A stretch of DNA of 64,000 nt, taken from NCBI GenBank assembly GCA_963631545.1, contig CAVGRN010000004.1, forward strand, positions 1 to 64,000, given 5' to 3'. The notes beneath the pieces are model-generated. The model was not told the DNA's origin and made no database searches. It saw nothing but the letters and a program-made list of their open reading frames with translations. The stretch comes from UBA1181 sp963631545 (GTDB taxonomy: Bacteria; Bacteroidota; Bacteroidia; Bacteroidales; Paludibacteraceae). Positions 16,776-25,358 of this stretch are shown here, one piece after another; the stretch's first letter is position 1; each line of letters opens with the position of its first letter. A program made the translations under genes and the position numbers.

Positions 16776-16816
16776 TGTATTTTTTCTTTCAATACAGTTA
16801 TTTCACACTAATGCGG

Positions 16817-16824
16817 CAAAATTA
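16817..16824 (-). promoter_or_regulatory. -7 box for the coaD operon
   Basis: Minus-strand TAATTTTG, a full match to TAnnTTTG, 42 bases upstream of the coaD ATG. I do not see a clear -33 TTTG. Confidence 0.5.
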
Positions 16825-16948
16825 AGGCAATTCAGCCATTAGACCGACTTTTTTCGAGGAAAAACGCAACATTTGCAACAGAATTCCTCACAGCGTCCGC
16901 CGATTCGACCACCACAAGCCCCCGATAATGAACACACCCGTTGCGACA

Positions 16949-16984
16949 AACAAAACAAAGGGAGGACATTCAAAACGTCCTCCC
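16949..16984 (-). terminator. Terminator after the lipoprotein gene
   Basis: Perfect 8-bp stem (16960-16967 with 16977-16984), then a T-rich stretch on the minus strand. It lies 20 bases beyond the lipoprotein stop codon. Confidence 0.75.
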
Positions 16985-17003
16985 TCAATTTTTCAGATTT
17001 ACT

Positions 17004-17420
17004 TCAATCTTCGTCTACGCTGAACGAAAGCGCAAGCGTAGTGCCTGAGAATGAGCCAGACACCGTGTAAGTGTCGCCATCAACCGTTTTCCTATAAATA
17101 TCAACGTCTTCAGATTTTTCGAAGCCTGAAGCAATCAACTTTGCATAGTAATTTTTTGCAGTGATTTCCTTAGAGTCGAAATCCATAAAGGTTACCGTTT
17201 CCATACCGCCAAGCGACATGTACTTTTGGTTTTCCACCTCACCATCGAAAGATGGGAACGCTGCGAACGAAGGGTAATTCTTCACCAACTGCGCCCACGT
17301 CATCTTACTGTCTGTAACAACAGTCGTTTCATTTCCTTCTTCGTCGTCATCTTTGTCGCCGCAACTTCCCAATGGCAGCAAAGCCACGAAGAACAGGGCA
17401 TACATCAAATATTTTTTCAT
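17004..17420 (-). CDS. Small predicted lipoprotein, function unknown
   Basis: A 138-residue protein. Residues 1-20 form a lipoprotein signal with lipobox LGSC and Cys20 as the lipidated residue. It is followed by GDKDDDEEGN, an acidic stretch of the sort that in Bacteroidota can favour surface export of lipoproteins. The rest looks like a small alpha/beta domain ending in three strands (DTYTVSGSFSGTTLALSF). I recognise no family. It starts 18 bases after the cyclophilin gene and ends at a terminator, so both are probably one transcript. Confidence 0.8.
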   Translation of the reverse strand: MKKYLMYALFFVALLPLGSCGDKDDDEEGNETTVVTDSKMTWAQLVKNYPSFAAFPSFDGEVENQKYMSLGGMETVTFMDFDSKEITAKNYYAKLIASGFEKSEDVDIYRKTVDGDTYTVSGSFSGTTLALSFSVDED

Positions 17421-17438
17421 ACAAAAAACTTTTATGAG

Positions 17439-18275
17439 TTACTTAACTAATTTGATTTTCATCTTCACATCCTTCTTCGGACGGTCGCCAGGGTTAGTCT
17501 CAACAGCAGCGATAGCGTCGATGACATCCAACCCCTCAACGACCTCGCCAAATACGGTGTACTCACCATCCAAGAAAGGTGTTCCGCCCACGGTCTTGTA
17601 GGCTTCCTTCATTTCGGCAGGCATGGCATAGTCTGCTTCACGCCCCTCAAATTCCTTCTCCAACTGAGCGGTGATTTCAAGTTGCAGGTTCTGCAAGCCC
17701 TCCTGGTTTCTGTCCTTGCGCAATTGGTTGATCTCGGCACTACGTTCCTTCACAATCTCGTAGAACCGTTTTTGCTTAGCCTTACCCAACAAGTTGAGTT
17801 CCATCTGCTTAATCTCCGCATCATTCATCTTCTTGCCTTGAACGATGTAGAATTGGCAACCCGACGAACGCTTCTCGGGGTTCACCTGGTCGCTCTGACG
17901 CGCCGCAGCCAATGCACCTTTCTTATGAAAATATTTAGGGTAGACAAACTCTGCCGGAATGGTGTAGCCAACGCCGCCCGCACCCAACTGTTTGTTGGCA
18001 GCAGCACCCTTCGACTCGGGGTCGCCTCCCTGTATCATAAAATCCTTGATAACCCTGTGGAAAAGCAGATCGTTGAAAAATCCCTTCTCCACCAATTTCA
18101 AGAAATTGGCTTGGTGTTGGGGCGTTTCCCCATACAACAAAATCTTCATCTTACCATAGTCGGTACTCAACTCAACCAACACATCCTTGGACTGAGCGGA
18201 CTTCGTATTACCTGCCGCTTCTGCAACCATACACATCAAAATTGATATCGTGAAACTTATTATGAATTTTCTCAT
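17439..18275 (-). CDS. Exported cyclophilin-type peptidyl-prolyl isomerase
   Basis: A 278-residue protein. An N-terminal signal peptide (MRKFIISFTISILMCMVAEA) sends it to the periplasm. The cyclophilin domain is recognisable by FHRVIKDFMIQGGDP near residues 79-93, the CQFYIVQG strand, and FGEVVEGLDVID near the C-terminus. A charged helical insertion of about 65 residues (about 155-220, rich in Lys, Glu and Gln) interrupts the fold, as in other Bacteroidota exported cyclophilins. The expected role is folding of secreted or outer-membrane proteins. The open frame reaches a TTG eight codons earlier, but the ATG at 18275 gives a proper signal peptide. A promoter lies 63 bases upstream. Confidence 0.9.
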   Translation of the reverse strand: MRKFIISFTISILMCMVAEAAGNTKSAQSKDVLVELSTDYGKMKILLYGETPQHQANFLKLVEKGFFNDLLFHRVIKDFMIQGGDPESKGAAANKQLGAGGVGYTIPAEFVYPKYFHKKGALAAARQSDQVNPEKRSSGCQFYIVQGKKMNDAEIKQMELNLLGKAKQKRFYEIVKERSAEINQLRKDRNQEGLQNLQLEITAQLEKEFEGREADYAMPAEMKEAYKTVGGTPFLDGEYTVFGEVVEGLDVIDAIAAVETNPGDRPKKDVKMKIKLVK

Positions 18276-18337
18276 ACACACCTTAATATAATAACGCAAT
18301 AGGAGAGAAACAGTATCTATCAGCCCAATTGCAAAAA

Positions 18338-18369
18338 CGAAAGTATAATTTTAAATTTGAAAAGCCAAA
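18338..18369 (-). promoter_or_regulatory. Promoter of the cyclophilin gene
   Basis: Minus-strand -7 box TACTTTCG (TAnnTTTG with one change) at 18338-18345 and -33 TTTG at 18366-18369, exactly 20 bases apart. The intergenic region 18276-18521 thus holds divergent promoters for this gene and rpmE2. Confidence 0.65.
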
Positions 18370-18447
18370 AAATGGAAGCCAAAAAAGAAAATATGCCGAC
18401 AGCAAAACAAAAATAACCCACAATGTTTTTAATGTCCGATTTTTTTG

Positions 18448-18455
18448 TAAATTTG
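18448..18455 (+). promoter_or_regulatory. -7 box for rpmE2
   Basis: TAAATTTG, a full match to TAnnTTTG, 66 bases upstream of the rpmE2 ATG. The -33 region is T-rich (18425-18430) without a clean TTTG at 20 bases. Confidence 0.55.
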
Positions 18456-18521
18456 CACCGCCATTTGCATAAGGTTACCAAGCCAAAACAAAACGTGTAA
18501 CTAAAAAATTTTATAATAAAA

Positions 18522-18773
18522 ATGAAAAAGGATATTCAACCAGAGAATTATCGTCCAGTTGCGTTCAAGGATTTGTCCAACGGCGATACGTTCATCTCAC
18601 GTTCAACCATCAACACGAAGGATACGATTGAGATCGACGGCGAGACTTTGCCACTCGTGAAACTTGAAATCTCAAGCTCTTCACACCCATTCTTCACAGG
18701 AAAGTCTAAGATGGTAGACACTGCCGGACGTGTGGACAAGTTTATGAGCCGCTACGGAAACAGAAAGAAGTAA
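18522..18773 (+). CDS. rpmE2: 50S ribosomal protein L31, type B
   Basis: An 83-residue ribosomal protein of the large subunit. MKKDIQPENYRPVAFKDLS, SHPFFTGKSKMVDTAGRVDK and the basic tail are typical of type B L31. The zinc-binding Cys residues of the C+ form are absent, so this is the zinc-independent form. All its Pro codons are CCA, as expected for a highly expressed gene here. It has its own promoter and a strong terminator 24 bases downstream, making a single-gene transcript. Confidence 0.95.
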   Translation: MKKDIQPENYRPVAFKDLSNGDTFISRSTINTKDTIEIDGETLPLVKLEISSSSHPFFTGKSKMVDTAGRVDKFMSRYGNRKK

Positions 18774-18797
18774 TTCTCTGTCTATTGGCAATAATTA

Positions 18798-18831
18798 AGG
18801 ATGTCTACCTTAGTAGATGTCCTTTTTTTTT
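18798..18831 (+). terminator. Terminator of rpmE2
   Basis: Eleven-pair stem including two G-U pairs (18798-18808 with 18813-18823), a 4-nt loop, then nine T at 18823-18831. Confidence 0.85.
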
Positions 18832-18852
18832 CAAAAAACAAGTTATAGGACG

Positions 18853-19725
18853 ATGAAAGTTATCATTTTCGGGAACAAGCGTAGAGACGAGGTGGTGCAA
18901 TACACGCAAGAGGTTGTAGACATCCTTATGGACAGGGACGCCGAGATCATACTCGAGCCAGCGTTCTGCAGGTTTCTTGTGGAGAAAGGCATGGACTTGT
19001 CTTTCAAGCACACCATTGTGGAAGACAACAACTTCGACGCAGACCTCGCCATCAGCATCGGCGGCGACGGCACATTCATACGCACCACGGCGAAAATCGG
19101 AAGGAAGGAGATCCCCATTATGGGCATCAACGCCGGCAGATTGGGATTCTTAGCAGACGTACCCGGGTCGGAGATCAGCCAAAGCCTCAACAACGCCTTA
19201 GACGGACGGTGCAAAATCGAAGAACACGCCCTGCTGCGCCTCTACACGGAAGACCGCGAGTACACCGATTTCAACTACGCAATGAACGAAATCGCCATCC
19301 TCAAACGCGACTGCTCTTCTATGATTACCATCCACGCTTGGGGGAACGGCACTTTCATCAACTCCTACCAGGCAGACGGACTGCTCATCGCCACCGCAAC
19401 TGGCTCCACCGCCTACTCTATGAGCGTCGGCGGCCCCATCCTCGTGCCGCAAGCCAGCAACTTCATCATCACTCCCGTCGCACCGCACAGCCTCAACGTG
19501 CGCCCCATCATCATCCCTGACGACTGGGAAATCGACCTCAAAGTGGAGAGCCGCAACAAACAATACCTCATCGCATTAGACGGACGGAACAACGTGTTCA
19601 ACGAACAAATTCCGCTGAAAATCAAAAAAGCCAACTTCACCTCAAAAATCATCCGGCAGGAGGGACACGACTTCTTCAACACGCTGAGAGAAAAACTGAT
19701 GTGGGGAACAGGCACCCGAAAATAA
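18853..19725 (+). CDS. nadK: NAD kinase
   Basis: A 290-residue ATP-NAD kinase that makes NADP from NAD. The catalytic GGDGTFIRTT is at 70-79 with Asp72, followed by INAGRLGFLADV, the conserved NE of YAMNEIAI and the glycine-rich GLLIATATGSTAYSMSVGGP. Length is normal. The frame is open 12 codons further upstream, but that part overlaps the rpmE2 terminator. The ATG at 18853 is preceded by AGGA and starts with the usual MKVIIFGN, so I use it. The fmt gene follows 18 bases later, probably in the same transcript. Confidence 0.95.
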   Translation: MKVIIFGNKRRDEVVQYTQEVVDILMDRDAEIILEPAFCRFLVEKGMDLSFKHTIVEDNNFDADLAISIGGDGTFIRTTAKIGRKEIPIMGINAGRLGFLADVPGSEISQSLNNALDGRCKIEEHALLRLYTEDREYTDFNYAMNEIAILKRDCSSMITIHAWGNGTFINSYQADGLLIATATGSTAYSMSVGGPILVPQASNFIITPVAPHSLNVRPIIIPDDWEIDLKVESRNKQYLIALDGRNNVFNEQIPLKIKKANFTSKIIRQEGHDFFNTLREKLMWGTGTRK

Positions 19726-19743
19726 TCCTAAAAAATTTACGAA

Positions 19744-20712
19744 ATGGACAAGCAATCACTGAGAATCGTTTATATGGGGACTCCCGACTTCGCAGTAGAA
19801 CCCCTGAAAAGATTGGTGGAGAACGGATACAATATCGTGGGCTGCATCACTATGCCAGACAAAGAAGCGGGCAGAGGACACAAAATCCAACCTTCGCCAG
19901 TGAAAAGCTATGCCATTTCGCAAAACATCCCACTGCTGCAACCCGTGAAGCTGAAAGACGAGGATTTCCTCGCCCAACTGAAAGCGTGGAACGCAGATTT
20001 GCAAATCGTGGTGGCGTTTCGTATGTTGCCCGAAGTGGTGTGGAACATGCCGCGGCTCGGCACTTTCAACCTACACGCCTCTCTCCTTCCGCAATACCGC
20101 GGGGCAGCACCCATCAACTGGGCGGTCATCAACGGAGAAACGGAAACTGGCGTTACCACCTTCTTCCTGACACACGACATCGACACCGGCGCTATCGCCT
20201 TGCAAAAGAAAATAGCCATCGGCGAGGACGAATGCGTGGGGTCTGTCCACGACAGACTGATGGACGTGGGCGCAGACCTCGTCACGCAAACCGTAGACCT
20301 CATACTTGAAGACAATCTGAAATGCACCGAGCAGAAAGAGTTCTACACATCGGAAGACGAGCTGAAGAACGCACCAAAAATATTCAAAGACACCTGCAAA
20401 ATAGACTGGAACAGAACCTGTGCAGATTTGCACAACTTTGTGCGCGGACTTTCGCCCTACCCCGCTGCCTGGGCGGTCTTGAAAGACGAGGAAGGCAATG
20501 AAACGCCCGTGAAAATCTACGAGACAGAAAAAATCGCCGACAACCACAACCTACCGGTAGGCACCATCCGCGCCGACAAGAGAAACCTTGACGTCGCAAT
20601 AGCAGACGGGTACATCCGCATCAAATCACTGCAACTGCCAAGCAAAAAAAGAATCACTGCCGACGAATTTTTAAGAGGTTTTAAGAATATCGACCAATAC
20701 AAGTTCTTTTAA
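19744..20712 (+). CDS. fmt: Methionyl-tRNA formyltransferase
   Basis: A 322-residue enzyme that formylates initiator Met-tRNA using 10-formyltetrahydrofolate. The catalytic core shows Asn109 and His111 in NLHASLLPQYRGAAP and Asp145 in LTHDIDTGA, the triad of the formyltransferase fold. The N-terminal RIVYMGTPDFAV is the standard first strand. The C-terminal 110 residues form the tRNA-binding OB-like domain. Length is typical. It follows nadK by 18 bases; the next gene has its own promoter. Confidence 0.96.
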   Translation: MDKQSLRIVYMGTPDFAVEPLKRLVENGYNIVGCITMPDKEAGRGHKIQPSPVKSYAISQNIPLLQPVKLKDEDFLAQLKAWNADLQIVVAFRMLPEVVWNMPRLGTFNLHASLLPQYRGAAPINWAVINGETETGVTTFFLTHDIDTGAIALQKKIAIGEDECVGSVHDRLMDVGADLVTQTVDLILEDNLKCTEQKEFYTSEDELKNAPKIFKDTCKIDWNRTCADLHNFVRGLSPYPAAWAVLKDEEGNETPVKIYETEKIADNHNLPVGTIRADKRNLDVAIADGYIRIKSLQLPSKKRITADEFLRGFKNIDQYKFF

Positions 20713-20713
20713 A

Positions 20714-20745
20714 GTTGGGTTATTCCAAGAAAATAAATACTTTTG
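20714..20745 (+). promoter_or_regulatory. Promoter of the ECF sigma factor gene
   Basis: -33 element GTTG at 20714-20717 and -7 box TACTTTTG at 20738-20745, exactly 20 bases apart. This is the housekeeping type, so the gene is probably not purely autoregulated. The ATG is 72 bases further on. Confidence 0.7.
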
Positions 20746-20817
20746 CCCAAGAACATTCGTAGAACCTAAAAAAGAAGCCTATCGAAACACTCCTACTTCA
20801 CTATAAACAGAGAAGTT

Positions 20818-21405
20818 ATGGAAATCATAAATAAGACCGACGAGGAGTTGGTGAAGATGTATGCGGACGGCAGCAACGATGCTTTCGACGAGCTGCTCCG
20901 CAGATACAAGAACAAAGTGTTCAGTTACATCTTCGCAGCCACTAAGGACGTTGATCAGGCGAACGATATTTTTCAAGATACGTTCGTGAAGGCGGTTGTT
21001 ACCATCAAACAACGGAAGTACACCGAGCAAGGGAAATTCGCTTCGTGGATTCTACGGATCGCCCACAACCTCATCATCGATAGTTTCAGAAAAGTGCAAA
21101 ACGAGAACACCATCTCCAACGAAGAGTATGGCACGGACTTGCTGAACGACTGCCGCCTCTGCGACAACGGCACAGAAGAGTATTGGGCAAAGGAAAACAC
21201 GCTGAACGAACTGCAAGAATTAGTCTACAAACTGCCCGAAAACCAACAAACCATCATCCAACTGAGGTTTTTCCGAGGTATGAGTTTCAAAGAGATAGCC
21301 GAAGCGGAGAACATAAGCATCAACACGGCACTCGGGCGTATGCGGTACGCCATCATCAACCTAAAGAAATTAGCATCTCAATACCAGGTGGAAGCGTGCT
21401 TTTAA
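20818..21405 (+). CDS. ECF-type RNA polymerase sigma factor
   Basis: A 195-residue sigma-70 family protein with only regions 2 and 4. Region 2 spans about 22-90 (LLRRYKNKVFSYIF, DIFQDTFVKA, GKFASWILRIAHNLIID). Region 4 spans about 130-190, with the helix-turn-helix around GMSFKEIAEAENISINTALG. The linker contains a Cys pair in NDCRLCDN. No anti-sigma factor is adjacent: downstream is recQ on the opposite strand, with overlapping stop codons. It resembles a sigma factor widely kept as a stand-alone gene in Bacteroidota, though I cannot name its regulon. Confidence 0.92.
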   Translation: MEIINKTDEELVKMYADGSNDAFDELLRRYKNKVFSYIFAATKDVDQANDIFQDTFVKAVVTIKQRKYTEQGKFASWILRIAHNLIIDSFRKVQNENTISNEEYGTDLLNDCRLCDNGTEEYWAKENTLNELQELVYKLPENQQTIIQLRFFRGMSFKEIAEAENISINTALGRMRYAIINLKKLASQYQVEACF

Positions 21406-23324
21406 CGCTTCCGCCCACAGAAATGTACCCATCCTTCCTCGTCCACACGAATCTCGTTCTCCTCGTGCATAGAACGAAGCACCTCTGCCACATGCTGACG
21501 AGGGAACGGCATAGTATCTGGCAACGTACTTAGGTTTTGCGGTGCGGCGGACACCGCCGACAGGATACTTTCGCGTATCTTGTCAAACTCACTGTTCTTC
21601 AAGCCACTTTCATTCTTCGCCTGGCAATAATCGCACATACCGCAGTTCTCGGATTTATACTCCCCGAAATATTGCAGCAACATTCGGCTTCTACAGTGCG
21701 AATCGTCCGAGACGTAGGCAATCACCTTTTCTATTCGATCCTTGAAACGTTCCAAGCGTTTCTCGTACACATCCTTCCCTATCGCCACATACTTATCGTC
21801 CACCCTCCGTCTTAGGAAATAGACGAACGGTGCTTTCTTCCCGGGAATGTAACCTAAGACACCCAAACGTGCCAAATCCTTCAGGGTTTGGTAGAGTTCA
21901 TCCCTCGTGAGGTTCAGTCGGTGCGACAATAAATCCTCGTCCACCTCCGCATAATCGGCAAAGATGCCCGTACAGGTGCGCAGCAGCATCTCCACCACAG
22001 TGTCCGCCCGCTGGTCCAACGGTTGGTGGTACAACTCCTCCTTCGTAACAAGGAACATCACACGCGACTTCATATCCAGCTCCTCCGTCAATTCTATATA
22101 ACCCGCCTGCTGCAACAGTTTCAGTGCGCTATGCGTCTGCAACACAGGCAGTTTATACGCCGAACAGAACTTATACAAGTTGAAATCCTTGAAAAAGCCT
22201 GCGCCCTCCTCCACTCCAATATTGTAGAAGCAGCACAACTCGGCATACACCTGCACAATGAAGTCTCGGTCTGGAAAATTATCCGCAACTCTCTTCTTCA
22301 GTTTAGAAATGTCCGATTTATCGTAGAGCAGCACTGCGTATGATTTTTTCTCGTCGCGTCCAGCCCGACCGGCTTCCTGGAAATAAGCCTCCAAGGTGTC
22401 TGGCAAATCAATATGGATGACGCTGCGCACGTCCGGCTTGTCGATACCCATACCGAAAGCGTTGGTGGCGACAATCACACGGCACGACCCGTTTTTCCAC
22501 GCCTCCTGACGCTCGTTCTTCGTTTCTTGAGACAATCCAGCGTGAAAGTGTTCTGCGGAAAAACCCTCCTTTTTCAGTAAATCCGCCACGTCCTTAGTCC
22601 GCTGCCGGCTACGCACATAAACGATGGACGTGCCTGGGACAGAGTTCAATATCTTTATCATCTGCCCAAGTTTATCATCCGTTTTGCGCACAACGTATGC
22701 CACGTTCTTCCGAAGGAAACTCTTCTTCAGCACGAAATGCTTTTTGAAAGCAAGTCTATCCTGGATATCCTCCACCACATCGGGCGTGGCAGTGGCAGTG
22801 AGTGCCATAACAGGGACGTCGGGCGGCACGATTTTTCGTATTTCAGCGATTTTCAAGTATGACGGGCGAAAGTCATAGCCCCACTGCGAGATGCAGTGCG
22901 ACTCGTCCACCACAATCAGCGACACCTGCATACGCCGCACCTTATCAAGGAAAAGTTCCGTACCCAACCGCTCTGGCGATATGTAGAGGAACTTGTAACC
23001 ACCGAGGACGCAGTTGTCCAATGTCCGCATAATGTCGTCCCTCTGCATACCCGAGTAGACGGCGGCGGCGCGGATACCCCTATCTTTCAGATTGTCCACC
23101 TGATCCTTCATCAAGGCGATGAGCGGTGTAACGACAAGGCAGATGCCCTCCATACAAAGAGCCGGCACCTGAAATGTGATGCTCTTACCTCCGCCCGTGG
23201 GCATTAGTCCCAAGACATCCTCGCCACGGTACACGGCATCCACCAACTCCTCCTGCAAGGGACGGAAAGCGGAATACCCCCAGTATTTTTGCAAAACAGA
23301 TAAATATTTTCCACTATTTTCCAT
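21402..23324 (-). CDS. recQ: ATP-dependent DNA helicase RecQ
   Basis: A 640-residue superfamily 2 helicase that unwinds DNA 3' to 5' in recombination and repair. Motif I TGGGKS is at 43-48, the Walker B DESH at 140-143 and the aromatic-rich loop at CISQWGYDFRP just after. Motif VI shows as QEAGRAGRD. The RecQ zinc-binding region has Cys residues ending in CGMCDYC near 560-565. The C-terminal part is short and I see no clear HRDC domain, a form common in this phylum. Its stop codon overlaps that of the convergent sigma gene within TTAA. A terminator separates it from recJ upstream. Confidence 0.93.
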   Translation of the reverse strand: MENSGKYLSVLQKYWGYSAFRPLQEELVDAVYRGEDVLGLMPTGGGKSITFQVPALCMEGICLVVTPLIALMKDQVDNLKDRGIRAAAVYSGMQRDDIMRTLDNCVLGGYKFLYISPERLGTELFLDKVRRMQVSLIVVDESHCISQWGYDFRPSYLKIAEIRKIVPPDVPVMALTATATPDVVEDIQDRLAFKKHFVLKKSFLRKNVAYVVRKTDDKLGQMIKILNSVPGTSIVYVRSRQRTKDVADLLKKEGFSAEHFHAGLSQETKNERQEAWKNGSCRVIVATNAFGMGIDKPDVRSVIHIDLPDTLEAYFQEAGRAGRDEKKSYAVLLYDKSDISKLKKRVADNFPDRDFIVQVYAELCCFYNIGVEEGAGFFKDFNLYKFCSAYKLPVLQTHSALKLLQQAGYIELTEELDMKSRVMFLVTKEELYHQPLDQRADTVVEMLLRTCTGIFADYAEVDEDLLSHRLNLTRDELYQTLKDLARLGVLGYIPGKKAPFVYFLRRRVDDKYVAIGKDVYEKRLERFKDRIEKVIAYVSDDSHCRSRMLLQYFGEYKSENCGMCDYCQAKNESGLKNSEFDKIRESILSAVSAAPQNLSTLPDTMPFPRQHVAEVLRSMHEENEIRVDEEGWVHFCGRKR

Positions 23325-23353
23325 AGGCTATAGGTCTTCTTTTAATCCTCAGG

Positions 23354-23393
23354 AAAAATGGTGTCGCCCAACCGAAAGAGTCGGGCGACACCA
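23354..23393 (-). terminator. Terminator of recJ
   Basis: Perfect 11-bp GC-rich stem (23359-23369 with 23383-23393), followed on the minus strand by five T. It lies between the recJ stop and the recQ start. Confidence 0.85.
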
Positions 23394-23405
23394 CGCTATG
23401 CTTCA

Positions 23406-25136
23406 TCATTCACTCTTCCTTATATCCTTGATTAGCAACTGTATGGAAGTATTTCCGTTGAAGTTATTCTCTTCAATCGTATAACAAATATCCACAGGGT
23501 TGAGAGCCTTGATGTAGTCGTTGTATTCCGACTGGCAAAAGGCGATGCCATTCATTATACATTCTGATTTAGAGTCGATTAACTCCAATTTCAGATGTTC
23601 CTGCTCGCGCCCCACCGTGCGACTCGTACCATAATCGAATGTGCGGCGGGTAACGAAAACCGGCTTTGGATTTTCCGGACCGAACGGACTGAACTCTTTC
23701 AGCAAGCGGAAAAACTTCGGGGTGATTTCTTTGAAATCAATGTAGGCATCCACGTCAATCTGCGGATTACTCTGCTCCATCGTGATGTTTTCAGAGACAT
23801 ACTTCTCAAACCGCTCATTGAATTGGTCGAGGTTCTCCTCTTTCAGCGTCAGACCGACGGCGTAGGTGTGTCCGCCGAAATTCTCCAACAGGTCGCGGCA
23901 CGATTCCAACGCCTTGTATATGTCGAAACCCTGCACCGAGCGTCCCGAGCCGGTGGCGTAGCCGTTCGACTTCGTCAAGACAATGGTAGGCTTATAGAAT
24001 TTCTCCGTAAGGCGCGAAGCCACGATGCCAATCACGCCCTTATGCCACGACGGATCGTAAATCACGATAGAAGATTTTGCATCAAAATCATCACAAGCCT
24101 CAATCTTGCGGTACGCCTCGTCGGTGGTGCTTTTGTCCAACTCCTTGCGCTCGTTGTTGCACTGGTCGATGTAGCGGCTCTTCTCCTGCGCCTTCGAGAG
24201 GTCTTTTGAGATGAGGAGTTCCACGGCCTCGCAAGCCGATTGCAACCTGCCCGAAGCATTGAGCCGAGGGCCTATTTTGAAAACGATGTCGCTGATAGTG
24301 ATTTCCTTTCCCGTCAGTCCGCACACATCGATGATGCTCTTCATACCGAGGCTTGGATTGGAGTTGAGTTGCTGCAACCCATAATAGGCGAGGATGCGGT
24401 TTTCACCGTTGATTGGCACGATGTCCGATGCGATGCTCACCGCCAACAAATCGAGCAACGGCCTCAAAGTCTTAAGTTCAATACCATTGCTAATGGCGAA
24501 AGCCTGCATAAACTTGTACCCCACGCCACAAGCAGACAAGTTGGAATCGGGGTAAGTTGAGTCTGCCCGCTTGGGGTCGAGCACAGCCACGGCGTCGGGC
24601 AACGGAGCGTTGGCGTCGGGCGTGTGGTGGTCGCAGATGATGAAGTCTACACCCCGCTCTTTGGCATACGCCACCTCGTCCACCGCCTTGATTCCATAGT
24701 CCAAAACGATGACCAACGCATAGCCGTTCTCCACCGCATAATCCACCCCCTGGCGAGAAATTCCGTAGCCCTCGGTATAGCGGTCGGGGATGTAGAAGCC
24801 CACATTTGCGTAATTATTCGTCAAAAACTTGTAGACAAGGGCAACGGCGGTGATGCCGTCGACATCATAGTCGCCGTAAATCAGGATTTTCTGTCGTTTG
24901 TCTCGCAACGCCTGGTTGAGTCTGTCCACCGCCTTCTGCATATCGTTCATCAGGAACGGGTCATGCAATTCGGACAGCTGCGGGCGGAAGAAGCTTTTTG
25001 TTTTGCCGAAGTCTGTTATGCCCCTGCGCACAAGCAATTGGCACAGCACCGGGCTGAAGCCCAGCTCTTCGGACAACTTCGTCACCTGACCCTCCTGCTC
25101 CTCCGTCAGTGGCGTGTAATTCCATCTATTTACCAT
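23406..25136 (-). CDS. recJ: Single-stranded-DNA-specific exonuclease RecJ
   Basis: A 576-residue DHH-family 5'-3' exonuclease acting on single-stranded DNA in recombination and mismatch or base-excision repair. Metal-binding motifs are GDYDVDG at 88-94, LDYG near 145-148 and the DHH at 169-171. The DHHA1 domain follows in the middle, with GGH in LENFGGHTYAVGL near 415-427. A C-terminal OB-like domain ends the protein. Length is typical. It is followed by a strong terminator and then recQ; the two repair genes are neighbours but probably separate transcripts. Confidence 0.95.
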   Translation of the reverse strand: MVNRWNYTPLTEEQEGQVTKLSEELGFSPVLCQLLVRRGITDFGKTKSFFRPQLSELHDPFLMNDMQKAVDRLNQALRDKRQKILIYGDYDVDGITAVALVYKFLTNNYANVGFYIPDRYTEGYGISRQGVDYAVENGYALVIVLDYGIKAVDEVAYAKERGVDFIICDHHTPDANAPLPDAVAVLDPKRADSTYPDSNLSACGVGYKFMQAFAISNGIELKTLRPLLDLLAVSIASDIVPINGENRILAYYGLQQLNSNPSLGMKSIIDVCGLTGKEITISDIVFKIGPRLNASGRLQSACEAVELLISKDLSKAQEKSRYIDQCNNERKELDKSTTDEAYRKIEACDDFDAKSSIVIYDPSWHKGVIGIVASRLTEKFYKPTIVLTKSNGYATGSGRSVQGFDIYKALESCRDLLENFGGHTYAVGLTLKEENLDQFNERFEKYVSENITMEQSNPQIDVDAYIDFKEITPKFFRLLKEFSPFGPENPKPVFVTRRTFDYGTSRTVGREQEHLKLELIDSKSECIMNGIAFCQSEYNDYIKALNPVDICYTIEENNFNGNTSIQLLIKDIRKSE

Positions 25137-25358
25137 TATATATTGTTTTTATTTTTTCTTTTCGAAGTGGCAGACGCCCTCGGATCACGACAAAAGCGAA
25201 TGCAACTTGTAAAGTTACAAAAAAAAGCCGTTGCCGCTCAGATTCCGACAACCGATTTAGGTTAAAAAAGGAAAAATGACGAGTAACACTCAATTTTTGT
25301 TGTAAATTCGCGTTGGATGTTTCCTAAAAGGAGCGAGATTATTTTGAATAGAAAATAA

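Noticed and set aside
19701..20309. 202-codon plus-strand frame overlapping fmt
   Set aside because: It is an Arg/His-rich out-of-frame reading of fmt, whose catalytic residues are all present in the other frame.
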